From NCBI GenBank assembly GCA_943788445.1, contig CALSQH010000003.1, positions 496,001 through 560,000 of the forward strand: a DNA stretch of 64,000 bases. Direction: 5' to 3'. Source of the DNA: an uncultured Pseudomonadales bacterium. Its GTDB lineage: Bacteria > Pseudomonadota > Gammaproteobacteria > Pseudomonadales > Porticoccaceae. Positions 48,750 through 57,536 of the stretch are shown here, in pieces; the first letter of the stretch is position 1, and each line of letters starts with the position of its first letter. Made by a program: the position numbers and the translations under genes. The notes under the pieces were generated by a model, which was not told the origin of the DNA, ran no database searches, and saw only the letters and a program-made list of their open reading frames with translations.

Positions 48750-49523
48750 TTATTTTTCTAATGTTATAAACCGCTGGTAAAGCTCATCGAGATTCTCCAA
48801 TAGAGTCTCTTTCAAAAGTATCTCACTGTTGCGCAGACGCTCCGCTATCACGTCTACAGTCAACCTACTGGCGTATTGTTGCGCCAGTGGCCGGTAACTT
48901 ATATGCCAGCGTTCTGGGGCAATACCACCACGGTCTTTTGCATAGGGGCGATAAAAATCACTCGCGCAATGAATAACCGTATCCAACCAATTGTGGAATG
49001 GTACGAATACGCCCTGCCCCTCAACTTCTTCTGGGGTCAGCTGAAGTTGGTAATCACTGTCGATGGCAGCGGCATCGTAAATATCGAAATCAGTGCCCCA
49101 GTGATGCCGAGAAGCTCCAGGCAATGCTGACCAGCGCATAATTGCACAGACCTGCTGCCATTCGCTCAATTGAGCCATATCGATCACCGAGCCACTGCTA
49201 TTGTAGACTGGGCGTACCGAGTTAACCTTGTCGTTCCAAATTTTTAGCTGTCGATCAAAGCTGCGAAAACTACTACAGAGACGCATATCGAAACCCTGCT
49301 GCGCAGCCATTTTCCGCAACTCTGTCAGCGGCGCTGCCACGTCGACATGAATCAAATAAGCGGTATTGGGGATCGACGTATTTAAACTGTTGCCAATATC
49401 AACACAATCACCAGACCACTCCAACAGATGATTCTGCGAAGAGCCGGTTAGACTGTTACTGTCGATTTGGATTTTATTTTCATCAAACTGCATGGCTGTG
49501 TTTATACCTGCGCGATAGCCCAT
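48750..49523 (-). CDS. M15-family D-Ala-D-Ala carboxypeptidase-like protein
   Basis: 257 aa (248 if the second ATG at 49493 is used; neither start has a clear ribosome site). VanY-like motifs: LCSSFRSFDRQ, the zinc site PGASRHHWGTDFDIYD (H-x(6)-D) and the second zinc His in PERWHISYRP. Such enzymes trim the terminal D-Ala of peptidoglycan stems or release amino acids from murein fragments. No signal peptide is evident, so the cellular site is unclear. 19 bp upstream of cysE copy 2 on the same strand. Confidence 0.85.
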   Translation of the reverse strand: MGYRAGINTAMQFDENKIQIDSNSLTGSSQNHLLEWSGDCVDIGNSLNTSIPNTAYLIHVDVAAPLTELRKMAAQQGFDMRLCSSFRSFDRQLKIWNDKVNSVRPVYNSSGSVIDMAQLSEWQQVCAIMRWSALPGASRHHWGTDFDIYDAAAIDSDYQLQLTPEEVEGQGVFVPFHNWLDTVIHCASDFYRPYAKDRGGIAPERWHISYRPLAQQYASRLTVDVIAERLRNSEILLKETLLENLDELYQRFITLEK

Positions 49524-49698
49524 AAGTAAAGAGTGATTTATCTACTGAGAATAGTACGCTGATTAATACGAATAACATAAATTTATGCCTAACATTGAAA
49601 TTTGCACACTCGACCGCATTATTAACTGTAGAATTCAGCGACTTATTTAATCGCAGTATTGGCAATTCACAACGCAACACAAATGAGAGGGCATTTAA

Positions 49699-50592
49699 GT
49701 GCTTAGGATCGGTTTATTTCTCTTAACAAATCTGGCTATTATTTTTGTCGCCAGCGTTTCACTCAGTTTGCTGGGTTTCAGCGGCATTCTCGCCGAGAAT
49801 GGCGTCGATCTTAATCTGCAGTCACTGCTGATGTTTTGTGCAGTATTTGGCTTTACCGGCTCCTTTATCTCGCTACTGCTATCAAAATTTATGGCCAAGA
49901 GGTCGAGTGGCACGAAAATTATCGATCAACCGCAAAATGAAAATGAGCGCTGGCTGATGACGACGGTTGCCGAGTTGGCTAAAAAAGCGAACATAGGTAT
50001 GCCTGAAGTAGGTATTTTCCCCGCCCAGCAATCCAATGCGTTCGCTACTGGCTGGAATAGAAACAATGCGCTAGTCGCGGTAAGCGCGGGCCTCTTGCAG
50101 CGCTTTGATCGGGATGAGGTACGCGCAGTTCTGGCCCATGAAATTGGTCATGTCGCCAATGGCGATATGATTACCCTGAGTCTGGTGCAGGGTGTTGTCA
50201 ATACCTTTGTCATGTTCTTCGCCCGACTTATCGGCTTTTTTGTCGATCGTGTGGTACTTAAAAACCAGCGAGGACTCGGACTGGGCTATTGGATCACCAC
50301 CATAGTTGCTGAAATATGTTTAGGCATTCTCGCGTCTACTATCGTTATGTGGTTCTCACGCAAACGTGAATTCCGTGCCGATGCTGCGGGCGCTTCGCTG
50401 GCAGGACGCACTGCAATGATCAATGCGCTGCGCAAACTGCAAGTGGAAACACAGGCTCATATGGAAAACCAGATGCCCGATACACTTAACGCGTTTGGTA
50501 TTTCATCTGGCTGGAAGCAGCGAAAATCAAAATTATTTATGACTCATCCGCCGTTGGAAGAGCGAATTGAGGCACTGCGTTTTGGACAGTAA
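49699..50592 (+). CDS. htpX: Membrane zinc protease HtpX
   Basis: 297 aa. GTG start with gagagg 8 bp before. Two N-terminal helices, zinc site HEIGH (H147, E148, H151), two further helices, and the downstream Glu in [15 protein letters not shown]. HtpX degrades misfolded inner-membrane proteins together with FtsH. The C terminus [13 protein letters not shown] is typical. Confidence 0.97.
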   Translation: MLRIGLFLLTNLAIIFVASVSLSLLGFSGILAENGVDLNLQSLLMFCAVFGFTGSFISLLLSKFMAKRSSGTKIIDQPQNENERWLMTTVAELAKKANIGMPEVGIFPAQQSNAFATGWNRNNALVAVSAGLLQRFDRDEVRAVLAHEIGHVANGDMITLSLVQGVVNTFVMFFARLIGFFVDRVVLKNQRGLGLGYWITTIVAEICLGILASTIVMWFSRKREFRADAAGASLAGRTAMINALRKLQVETQAHMENQMPDTLNAFGISSGWKQRKSKLFMTHPPLEERIEALRFGQ

Positions 50593-50611
50593 TCCACAGA
50601 CAGCGATCACT

Positions 50612-51004
50612 ATGATAGAAAATGATTTTTTCCTCTGCCGGCTCAGCGACCTCGAAGAACTGCAGGCTATTGAATTGACGATTGAAGAGCGCCAGCTGTT
50701 TGCTATTCGTCAGGACAACACGCTCTATGCCTACTGGAATAGCTGTCCGCATATGGGTATACCACTAAATTGGATGCCTGAGAAGTTTCTTGATCTAGAT
50801 GGTGCGCTACTACAGTGTTCATCTCACGGCGCGCTATTTCAAATTAATGATGGTGAGTGCGTTGGCGGGCCCTGCGTCGGTGACCGCCTAACTCCCGTAG
50901 TACTTAAACGGGATGGCGACCAGTATTTTATCGCTGCCAATCAACCACTTCCGGCACCCCTAATCAACTTGCGCGCTGCCGCCATGCGGGATCTTCATGA
51001 GTAA
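50612..51004 (+). CDS. Rieske [2Fe-2S] protein
   Basis: 130 aa from ATG at 50612 (16 residues shorter than the longest frame, which would overlap htpX by 26 bp). Cluster ligands CPHMG and CSSHG (C-x-H...C-x-x-H) are present, with a short form of the Rieske fold. Soluble; similar proteins act as ferredoxin-like donors or NirD-like subunits. It is 20 bp after htpX and convergent with sfsA, an order also seen in Pseudomonas relatives. The partner oxidase is unknown. Confidence 0.85.
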   Translation: MIENDFFLCRLSDLEELQAIELTIEERQLFAIRQDNTLYAYWNSCPHMGIPLNWMPEKFLDLDGALLQCSSHGALFQINDGECVGGPCVGDRLTPVVLKRDGDQYFIAANQPLPAPLINLRAAAMRDLHE

Positions 51005-51009
51005 TTTAT

Positions 51010-51717
51010 TTAGCGCTTTAACGGCAGAGGCCGCTGCAAACTAATACCTTTTTCAGACAGATCGGCCTGCCACACCATTACCTCAACACCGGATTCAATC
51101 GCCGCTGACAATGTCTCGGCGTAGAGCGGATCAATATGTGCGGCAATCGACATACTCTCGATACCACTTAACTGCACGCAAAACAACAGGACAGCTCTGT
51201 GGCCCTGGGCAACCATCGCCATAAGTTCGCGCAGGTGTTTAGTACCCCTTGAGGTCACCGCATCGGGAAACTGTGCATGACCACCCCCACAATCCAGTGT
51301 GACGTTTTTAACTTCGACATAGCATTGTCCAGACTGCCCCTCGAGTAGCAGATCAATACGGCTTTTTTCTTCGCCATAGCGCACCTCAGTGCGAATAGCC
51401 TGGTAACCACGCAATTCGGGGATAAGCTCATCTTCAATTGCCTGCCTGACAATATGATTGGGCCTTGCGGTATTAACCCCAGCGAGATTGCCAAATGAGG
51501 TGGTTACTATTTCCAGTGTCCCAACCAGCTTACGCCTGGGGTTGTCCGACAGTGAATACCAGCAGAGCGCATCCTCAACCTGACAATTTTTCATCGAACC
51601 GGTATTCGGGCAGTGCACGGTTAGCAGTTCACCCTGTTCAGTGCGTATATCGGCAAAAAAGCGCTTATAACGTTTAATAAACCTTGCAGGCAACAGTGAC
51701 AGATCTTTTTTCATCAA
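51010..51717 (-). CDS. sfsA: DNA/RNA nuclease SfsA
   Basis: 235 aa. OB-like N domain (RFIKRYKRFFADI) and restriction-nuclease-like C domain with the conserved EVKNVTLDCGGGHAQFPDAVTSRGTKHLREL. Named for sugar-fermentation stimulation; newer evidence points to nuclease activity. Divergent from dksA. Confidence 0.95.
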   Translation of the reverse strand: MMKKDLSLLPARFIKRYKRFFADIRTEQGELLTVHCPNTGSMKNCQVEDALCWYSLSDNPRRKLVGTLEIVTTSFGNLAGVNTARPNHIVRQAIEDELIPELRGYQAIRTEVRYGEEKSRIDLLLEGQSGQCYVEVKNVTLDCGGGHAQFPDAVTSRGTKHLRELMAMVAQGHRAVLLFCVQLSGIESMSIAAHIDPLYAETLSAAIESGVEVMVWQADLSEKGISLQRPLPLKR

Positions 51718-51964
51718 TTTATTTTCACTCTCTAAGTGGCAATATTAATAGTTTATGTTATGAATAAGAGATACAAAATTTTCTGCATCGAGAAACGTCA
51801 TCGAGCTAATTAATCTTAAGGTTAGGGCTAAAATTAGCCTACCATTACTAAAGTAAACGAAGTTTATAGTCTCAACAGGCAAATTTCTCTTGAATAATTG
51901 CTTCAATATCTCTATAAACTCACGTCTTGTATTCTGAGCTCACAACTAACTGTGGATTTAAGGA

Positions 51965-52438
51965 ATGACAACAGTAAAAACGAAAGTAAAAACGAAAGCA
52001 GCGTCCAACACTGGCGGCGCTAAAACCCTTCATGGCCTTAGTCCTTACGAGCCTAAGAAAAATGAAGAGTACATGAATGAAAAGCAGCGCGAACACTTTA
52101 AACAGATTCTCAAGGCCTGGCGTCATGAGTTGATGGAAGAAGTAGATCGCACCGTATCTCATATGAAAGATGAAGCGGCTAATTTTCCTGACCCCGCTGA
52201 CCGAGCGACTCAAGAAGAAGAGTTTAGCTTAGAGTTACGCACCCGTGACCGCGAGCGCAAGCTGATCAAAAAAATTGATAAGACACTAGTTCGAGTTGAA
52301 GAAGACGACTACGGATTCTGCGACCAGTGCGGTGTAGATATCGGTATTCGCAGACTTGAAGCGCGACCTACCGCTGATTTATGTGTCGACTGCAAAACTC
52401 TCGATGAAATCAAAGAAAGACAGATAACTGGCGGCTAA
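51965..52438 (+). CDS. dksA: RNA polymerase-binding transcription factor DksA
   Basis: 157 aa. A Lys/Thr-rich N extension (first ~25 residues), a coiled coil with [12 protein letters not shown] (the D-x-x-D/A tip that reaches the polymerase secondary channel), and a four-cysteine zinc finger CDQCGVDIG...LCVDC. DksA with ppGpp tunes rRNA and amino-acid promoters. ATG start. Followed by gluQ, as in E. coli and Pseudomonas. Confidence 0.97.
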   Translation: MTTVKTKVKTKAASNTGGAKTLHGLSPYEPKKNEEYMNEKQREHFKQILKAWRHELMEEVDRTVSHMKDEAANFPDPADRATQEEEFSLELRTRDRERKLIKKIDKTLVRVEEDDYGFCDQCGVDIGIRRLEARPTADLCVDCKTLDEIKERQITGG

Positions 52439-52442
52439 TTAA

Positions 52443-52475
52443 ATAACCTCGTGAACTGCGAGGTTATATTCTATT
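52443..52475 (+). terminator. Hairpin between dksA and gluQ
   Basis: ataacctcg (52443-52451) and cgaggttat (52459-52467) form a perfect 9 bp stem with a 7 nt loop; attctatt follows. It begins 5 bp after the dksA stop and could terminate or dampen transcription into gluQ. Confidence 0.7.
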
Positions 52476-52491
52476 AGCGGCAAACTATCCC

Positions 52492-53394
52492 ATGACAAAA
52501 GCAAAGTATATTGGACGGTTTGCACCTTCGCCGACTGGGCCACTGCACTTTGGCTCACTAGTCTGTGCCCTCTCAAGCTTCCTTGACGCACGCCATCAGG
52601 CAGGCCGTTGGCTGGTTAGAGTCGAGGATATTGATCCCCCCCGTGAAATCAATGGTGCCAGCACCCTTATTCTGCAACAACTCACTGACCACGGCTTAAT
52701 CTGGGACGGCGAGTTGCTCTATCAAAGCGCTCGCACAGAGGCCTACCGCGAGACTCTGGCAGCACTTCAACACTCAAAATTAGCCTATAACTGCGACTGC
52801 CCTCGTCAGCGAGTAAGCACTCTGGGCGGTATCTATGATGGCTACTGTCGCAATCGTGGCGTGGTCGATAATGCTGCGATACGCCTGCAAGTTCCTACAA
52901 AAACCACAATCAACTTTCACGACCTGATTATGGGCGACTACAGCCAAAACCTCTCTACCGAGGTTGGCGATTTTATTATTCAGCGTCGCGACAGGCTGTT
53001 CTCATACCAACTCGCCGTGACCATAGATGACTATTATCAAAATATCACCCATATTATTCGCGGCGCAGATCTGATTGATTCCACCCCGAGGCAGATCTAT
53101 CTGCGCAAATGCCTCGAGTCCTTATCCGGCCAAAGTTCACCCATAAGCTATGGGCACCTCCCCATGGCCACGAATGCTCAAGGGCAAAAACTCAGCAAGC
53201 AAAATCACGCCGCCGCTTTAGTCGCTGGAGAGGAATCTGAGAATCTCTGGCTTGCATTACAATGGCTAGAACAGCAACCACCAGATGAATTAAAAAAGCA
53301 GCCTGTTCGACAAATACTCGACTGGGCAATTAGCAACTGGGCCCTCGACGCCATCTCAAATCAGTTAACTGTGCGCGCGCCAAATCACTACTGA
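52492..53394 (+). CDS. gluQ: Glutamyl-queuosine tRNA(Asp) synthetase
   Basis: 300 aa. Catalytic-domain paralogue of glutamyl-tRNA synthetase without the anticodon-binding half. HIGH-like RFAPSPTGPLHFGSL and KMSKS-like KLSKQNHA are visible, with the zinc-site Cys residues in YNCDCPRQRV and GYCRNRG. It transfers glutamate to queuosine in tRNA(Asp). Follows dksA. Confidence 0.96.
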   Translation: MTKAKYIGRFAPSPTGPLHFGSLVCALSSFLDARHQAGRWLVRVEDIDPPREINGASTLILQQLTDHGLIWDGELLYQSARTEAYRETLAALQHSKLAYNCDCPRQRVSTLGGIYDGYCRNRGVVDNAAIRLQVPTKTTINFHDLIMGDYSQNLSTEVGDFIIQRRDRLFSYQLAVTIDDYYQNITHIIRGADLIDSTPRQIYLRKCLESLSGQSSPISYGHLPMATNAQGQKLSKQNHAAALVAGEESENLWLALQWLEQQPPDELKKQPVRQILDWAISNWALDAISNQLTVRAPNHY

Positions 53395-53476
53395 TAACGG
53401 TTGGGTTTGCTTTGCCGCCCGAGCTTGAATACCATCAACGCTTATTCACCCAAAGCCATTACCGACGAGCTCGAAG

Positions 53477-53653
53477 ATGCTTAACTATCGACTGGTTGCA
53501 GTCCTCATATTTCTGAGCAGTGTAGTCATACCTCTGGCCTCCAAATGGGCCGCCGAACCTCAGGGAAATTGGTTTAGGCCTTTTGTCGTATGGGCTATCG
53601 TCGTGTTTGCCGCCTATATTCTGCAACGCCACAGGAATAATAATGAGTCTTGA
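53477..53653 (+). CDS. cbrX: CbrX-like small membrane protein
   Basis: 58 aa, too short for standard length cut-offs. ATG at 53477. Two hydrophobic helices (LVAVLIFLSSVVIPLA and FVVWAIVVFAAYIL) with an acidic/aromatic loop and a basic C-terminal stretch (QRHRNNNES). Its last 11 bp overlap the cbrA start at 53643. Pseudomonas species have a small membrane ORF (CbrX) in the same place, coupled to cbrA. The overlap suggests that translation of cbrA depends on this ORF. Confidence 0.8.
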   Translation: MLNYRLVAVLIFLSSVVIPLASKWAAEPQGNWFRPFVVWAIVVFAAYILQRHRNNNES

Positions 53654-56579
53654 AATTGCTGCAGCAGCAGCCGGCTTTATTATCTTAGGCGCACTCTGCT
53701 CCTACCTACTCGCCACCTATGGCGGAAAAGTTAGCCATAACCTCGTTCTGGCTCTAGCGCTGTTTGCCGGCAGCGGCGCACTGCTGGGCACCGGCACCAT
53801 TGAGATGGCTGGCCGCTATGGTTACAGCACCTTACTGGCACTTTTCGCCTTCACCATGGTGTTTATTTTTTCACCCTTAATTTTTTATCCCATTCGCAGG
53901 CTGAACGCCATTATTCGCTTCGCCTCTCTGGTGGATTTTTTAACTTTTCGCTTTAGAGGTAGGTCAGTTGCAGCGGTTGCCTGCAGCTGCCTGATACTGG
54001 CTACCATTCCACTGTTTTTGGCCCAGTTACTGGCACTCGAATCGGTACATAACTTTCTTTTTAACAGCAACAAAGTGTTTTTCTGGCTGCTTATTGTGAT
54101 GGTTATAATTACTATTAACTGGCGTACTATTGAAGTCAGTCCGGTGCATAATTTGCGCTGGATTATGGCCGCTGCCGGGCTCCTTATACTGCCAGCATTG
54201 GGGCTCGCTGCGCTGGTTTCGATTCAATCGGCTTTTGGTAGTATTGGGGAAATGAATAGCTGGATTGTCAGTAGCGGGCAGCACTCTATCGTCCAGCGCA
54301 TGGATTCATCTTATAGCCTATTTATTATTTTTCTCGCCGCAAGTTTCGCTCTGCCTGTTAACTTCACCATCGTTATCTCCGAACATATCTCCAATCGTCA
54401 AGCGGGGATGACTGTCTGGGCATATCCACTGCTGATACTATTGGCGAGCATACCTGTATTTCCATTACTCTGGTCTGGCATTGCGATTCAGTCTTCATCA
54501 CCACTACAGGATTATTTATTCGCCCTTCCAGCCCTAACCGGGCATCCAGTGGTGGCCGGACTGGGAGCCGCGAGCATTATATTAATCGCTATTGCCCTGC
54601 TCTGTAGCATGTCAACAATGTTGGCAAAAATGGTTCTCAATAGCTTTATCCTACCCAATAAGCCACTTCAGGATCAGCCCCAGCTATCCCGCTGGATAAA
54701 TATTCGTCTACTCATAGTCTCTTCAGTAATACTGCTTGCTTCGGTTCTGCTCAGCCAGACAATTAAAGGGCATAGCATCACTGATTTATATCTGGTTGGA
54801 TTTGCTGGGCTCGCGCAACTAACACCGGGCATGCTGGCATCTATCTATCTGCAGAAAGCCAATCGCAAGGGATTTATTATTGGCTTGCTCGGCGGCATCT
54901 CAGTTTGGCTAGTTGGGCTGGCACTGCCATTAATAATAGGCAGCTGGAGCTGGCAGGTACCGGGCACAACCACCCTTTTAATCTTTGGTATGGAGAGCTG
55001 GGATATCTGGGCCTTCGAAGCATTGATGGTCAATATTGTCCTCTTCGCACTGTTCTCAGCACTATCCAAGATCAGCGCCGAAGAACAGCTATTTGCCCGG
55101 CTGTGCATGGTCGACAATGTTTATATTCCCGCACGAGTTCAACTCAATTACGACTCTGTTGATGAGATATGCTGCAATCTGCGAAAGTCGCTTGGAAGCG
55201 AGGCTGACCGAGAAATTGATCTGGCACTCAGGGCACTCGAAATAGATCAAACTGAAACCAGACCTGCCGCACTGAGAAATATCCGCGAACATCTCAACTC
55301 ATCCCTGACACTGCGTTTCGGTGTACTGGCCGCCTATCGAATAATGGAGGAATCCATTCCTCTGGCGGCAACAAAACAGCAGGAATCGGATGATATACAT
55401 CTTATCGAATCAGTCTTAGCGATTCACGGTGATCGCCTGACTGGAATTGCCAGCGAGCTCAACAAATTACGTATTCATCATCGCGAAATTCTCAACAATC
55501 TTCCGGTTGGCTTGGTGGCTCTGGGCCATAGTGGTGAAATTCTCAAATGGAATAGCACGATGGAAAGATACACAGGCATTGATGAGGTGGCCGCAAGAGG
55601 CGCACTGGCCAGTGATTTACCGGAACCGTGGAAGACCACCATCAATGAATTTCTCGACAGCAACGCCAGTAGTAAAGAGAATATACCCGTTGAGCTAGAG
55701 GGGAATATGCACTGGTTTAGCCTGCAGAAGTCGGCGGATCAAAGTACCGACAACGATTCAATTTTATTGGTTGAAGAGAGCACCGGTTCAGTTCTATTAA
55801 CTCAAAATACTATCAACAATGAACGTCTAGCATCTGTGGGGCGACTTGCGGCCGGCGTGGCTCATGAAATCGGCAATCCTGTCACGGGAATCGCCTGCAT
55901 CGCACAGAATTTACAGCATGAAACTGAAGCTGCAGAAATCCAACACTCTGCCGATCAAATCCTCTCCCAAACTAACCGCATAAATCTGATTGTTCAGTCA
56001 CTGATTAATTTTTCCCGCGGAGAACGAAGCTTTCAGAATCCCCTGGAATCAGTAAGCGTTCGCGATGCCGCCGACGAAGCAATTCAACTACTCAGTTTGA
56101 GTAACCAACAGCCCCAAGCACAATTTATCTGCACCCTGAGCCCAGACCTTTTTATTCTTGGGGATCACCATCAGCTTGTGCAGGTACTGCTCAACTTACT
56201 GAGTAATGCCCGCGATGCCTCTACAGAAGGCAGTCCGGTTAATATTAGCGGCGAGCGTCATGAGCATAAGCTGACCATAATGATCAGCGACAGCGGCACT
56301 GGCATCGTCAGCGATATCCAGGACCGTGTATTTGAACCCTTTGTGACCTCGAAACAGCCCGGTGAAGGGACCGGTCTTGGCCTGTGGATTGTATTTAACC
56401 TTGTGAAAAATCTCGGCGGCGAGATCAACCTGACAAGCCCTGCGGTCAATAGCGATTGTGGTACCACAGCGCGATTAGAGTTTACGATCAAGACCAGTAA
56501 CCCATCGGCGCGGCTTGTTTCCAAAGCACTTCAGAGTAACAATATCGTTCAACAATCTTTTCCCACAAAATTGCTATGA
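53643..56579 (+). CDS. cbrA: CbrA-like sensor kinase with SLC5/sodium-solute-symporter domain
   Basis: 978 aa from ATG at 53643 (aggaat site; a longer frame starts at 53583). Residues ~1-480 form about 13 membrane helices of the sodium:solute symporter type, as in Pseudomonas CbrA (~983 aa). A linker and PAS-like segment (VGLVALGHSGEILKWNSTME, ~residues 620-660) lead to the kinase core: phospho-acceptor H741 in GVAHEIGNPVTG, N-box NLLSNARDAS, DSGTGI and GTGLGLWIV. CbrA senses carbon/nitrogen status and phosphorylates CbrB. It overlaps cbrX at the start and cbrB by 4 bp (ATGA). Confidence 0.93.
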   Translation: MSLEIAAAAAGFIILGALCSYLLATYGGKVSHNLVLALALFAGSGALLGTGTIEMAGRYGYSTLLALFAFTMVFIFSPLIFYPIRRLNAIIRFASLVDFLTFRFRGRSVAAVACSCLILATIPLFLAQLLALESVHNFLFNSNKVFFWLLIVMVIITINWRTIEVSPVHNLRWIMAAAGLLILPALGLAALVSIQSAFGSIGEMNSWIVSSGQHSIVQRMDSSYSLFIIFLAASFALPVNFTIVISEHISNRQAGMTVWAYPLLILLASIPVFPLLWSGIAIQSSSPLQDYLFALPALTGHPVVAGLGAASIILIAIALLCSMSTMLAKMVLNSFILPNKPLQDQPQLSRWINIRLLIVSSVILLASVLLSQTIKGHSITDLYLVGFAGLAQLTPGMLASIYLQKANRKGFIIGLLGGISVWLVGLALPLIIGSWSWQVPGTTTLLIFGMESWDIWAFEALMVNIVLFALFSALSKISAEEQLFARLCMVDNVYIPARVQLNYDSVDEICCNLRKSLGSEADREIDLALRALEIDQTETRPAALRNIREHLNSSLTLRFGVLAAYRIMEESIPLAATKQQESDDIHLIESVLAIHGDRLTGIASELNKLRIHHREILNNLPVGLVALGHSGEILKWNSTMERYTGIDEVAARGALASDLPEPWKTTINEFLDSNASSKENIPVELEGNMHWFSLQKSADQSTDNDSILLVEESTGSVLLTQNTINNERLASVGRLAAGVAHEIGNPVTGIACIAQNLQHETEAAEIQHSADQILSQTNRINLIVQSLINFSRGERSFQNPLESVSVRDAADEAIQLLSLSNQQPQAQFICTLSPDLFILGDHHQLVQVLLNLLSNARDASTEGSPVNISGERHEHKLTIMISDSGTGIVSDIQDRVFEPFVTSKQPGEGTGLGLWIVFNLVKNLGGEINLTSPAVNSDCGTTARLEFTIKTSNPSARLVSKALQSNNIVQQSFPTKLL

Positions 56580-57151
56580 GTAACTCCAGTAAAAAAAATC
56601 ATATTCTTATCGTCGAAGACGAAGACATTATTCGCAGCTCTCTACGCAAACTCCTTGAGCGACATGATTATGTGGTCAGTGATGCCGTAAGTATTAAGTC
56701 CGCTCTTGAACTGTTCGATTTTTCTGAGTTCTCTCTAATTATTAGTGATCTGCGATTACCCGGCCAATTAGGTACCGATCTTATTCAATTAGCCAAGCCA
56801 GTGCCGGTGTTGATTATGACGAGCTATGCAAGTCTGCGTTCAGCCGTTGACACTATGCGCCAGGGCGCTGTGGATTATATTTCCAAGCCCTTTGATCACG
56901 ATGAAATGATGGTTTCGGTGCGACGTATTATTGACGCTCCAAAAAAGGCAGTTGAAGTTCCTTCGGGCTTATCTTTAGAGGACTATTTCACAAGGTTTGT
57001 TTTGGAAAATCAGGCGCATATGAGCGAGACAGACCTAGCCGAAAAGCTTGGTATTAGCCGTAAAAGCCTCTGGCAACGACGCAACAAATTAGGCCTCAAC
57101 CGCAAAAAGGCCGCCGATCAGTCCAAGTTAATTGATAAATTAATAAAATAG
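56576..57151 (+). CDS. cbrB: CbrB-like response regulator lacking the AAA+ domain
   Basis: 191 aa. Receiver domain (residues ~8-125): acidic pocket E14/D15, phospho-acceptor D58 (IISDLRLPG), T82/S83 (IMTSYAS) and K104 (ISKPFDHDE). A short linker leads straight to a Fis-type helix-turn-helix (SETDLAEKLGISRKSLWQRR, ~150-170). Pseudomonas CbrB is ~478 aa and has a sigma-54 AAA+ domain between them; no GAFTGA or Walker motif is present here. Coupling to cbrA (4 bp overlap) and position before pcnB support the CbrB assignment. Receiver-HTH regulators of the ActR/RegA kind are an alternative description. Confidence 0.85.
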   Translation: MSNSSKKNHILIVEDEDIIRSSLRKLLERHDYVVSDAVSIKSALELFDFSEFSLIISDLRLPGQLGTDLIQLAKPVPVLIMTSYASLRSAVDTMRQGAVDYISKPFDHDEMMVSVRRIIDAPKKAVEVPSGLSLEDYFTRFVLENQAHMSETDLAEKLGISRKSLWQRRNKLGLNRKKAADQSKLIDKLIK

Positions 57152-57219
57152 CTTTGAATATAAAGCTTATAGCAAACTTCCAACTGTAAAAAAACCAACA
57201 CATAAATGTAATTTTTTAC

Positions 57220-57247
57220 TTGTATGCACCTGCAATTCGGATACAAT
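57220..57247 (+). promoter_or_regulatory. Sigma-70-like promoter of the candidate sRNA
   Basis: -35 ttgtat (57220-57225) and -10 tacaat (57242-57247) are separated by 16 bp. Transcription would start near 57254. No sigma-54 -24/-12 pair is seen. Upstream, gtaaaaaa (57186-57193) and ttttttac (57212-57219) form an inverted repeat that overlaps the -35 edge and could be a regulator site. Confidence 0.55.
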
Positions 57248-57253
57248 CAGAAA

Positions 57254-57410
57254 GATCAGAACCATGAGTTCTGATATCATAATAATAATAAAAAATAAAA
57301 ATAATAAAATCCGGATGGATACGAAAGGAACTTTCTACGGCCTTTAGCTTAACGTTAGTTAGCCGCAGAAACAGTTAGGGGGGGTTGTCTTAGGACACCC
57401 CTTATTTACC
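57254..57410 (+). ncRNA. Candidate CrcZ-like Hfq/Crc decoy RNA
   Basis: ~155 nt predicted transcript in the cbrB-pcnB gap, where Pseudomonas encodes CrcZ. Parts in order: a 5' hairpin atcagaac-catga-gttctgat (57255-57275); a single-stranded A-rich run (57276-57310) with five overlapping AANAANAA motifs (starts 57281, 57284, 57287, 57294, 57300), the site type that Hfq/Crc binds; a small hairpin around gaaag-gaa-ctttc (57323-57335); and a terminator stem (57381-57401) followed by ttatttacc. Promoter at 57220-57247. CrcZ of Pseudomonas is longer (~400 nt). No open frame fits. It could instead be a pcnB leader. Confidence 0.5.
57381..57410 (+). terminator. Terminator of the candidate sRNA
   Basis: gggg (57381-57384) pairs with cccc (57398-57401) and tgtc (57386-57389) with gaca (57394-57397); one bulged t and a ttag loop. 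ttatttacctcg follows. Confidence 0.65.
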
Positions 57411-57536
57411 TCGATTTTCTTTACGAACTTCAATACACACTTTCCTGCTACCGTTTAATTGCCATTTTAGTCTCCCGCAGACTGATTTCCTCTGTTAAAC
57501 TCTCGAATCTGATAACAACCTAATCGGCAGCACTTA

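Noticed and set aside
57152..57250. Sigma-54 (-24/-12) promoter for the candidate sRNA
   Set aside because: I looked for GG-N10-GC elements as in Pseudomonas crcZ and found none; a sigma-70-like pair fits better.
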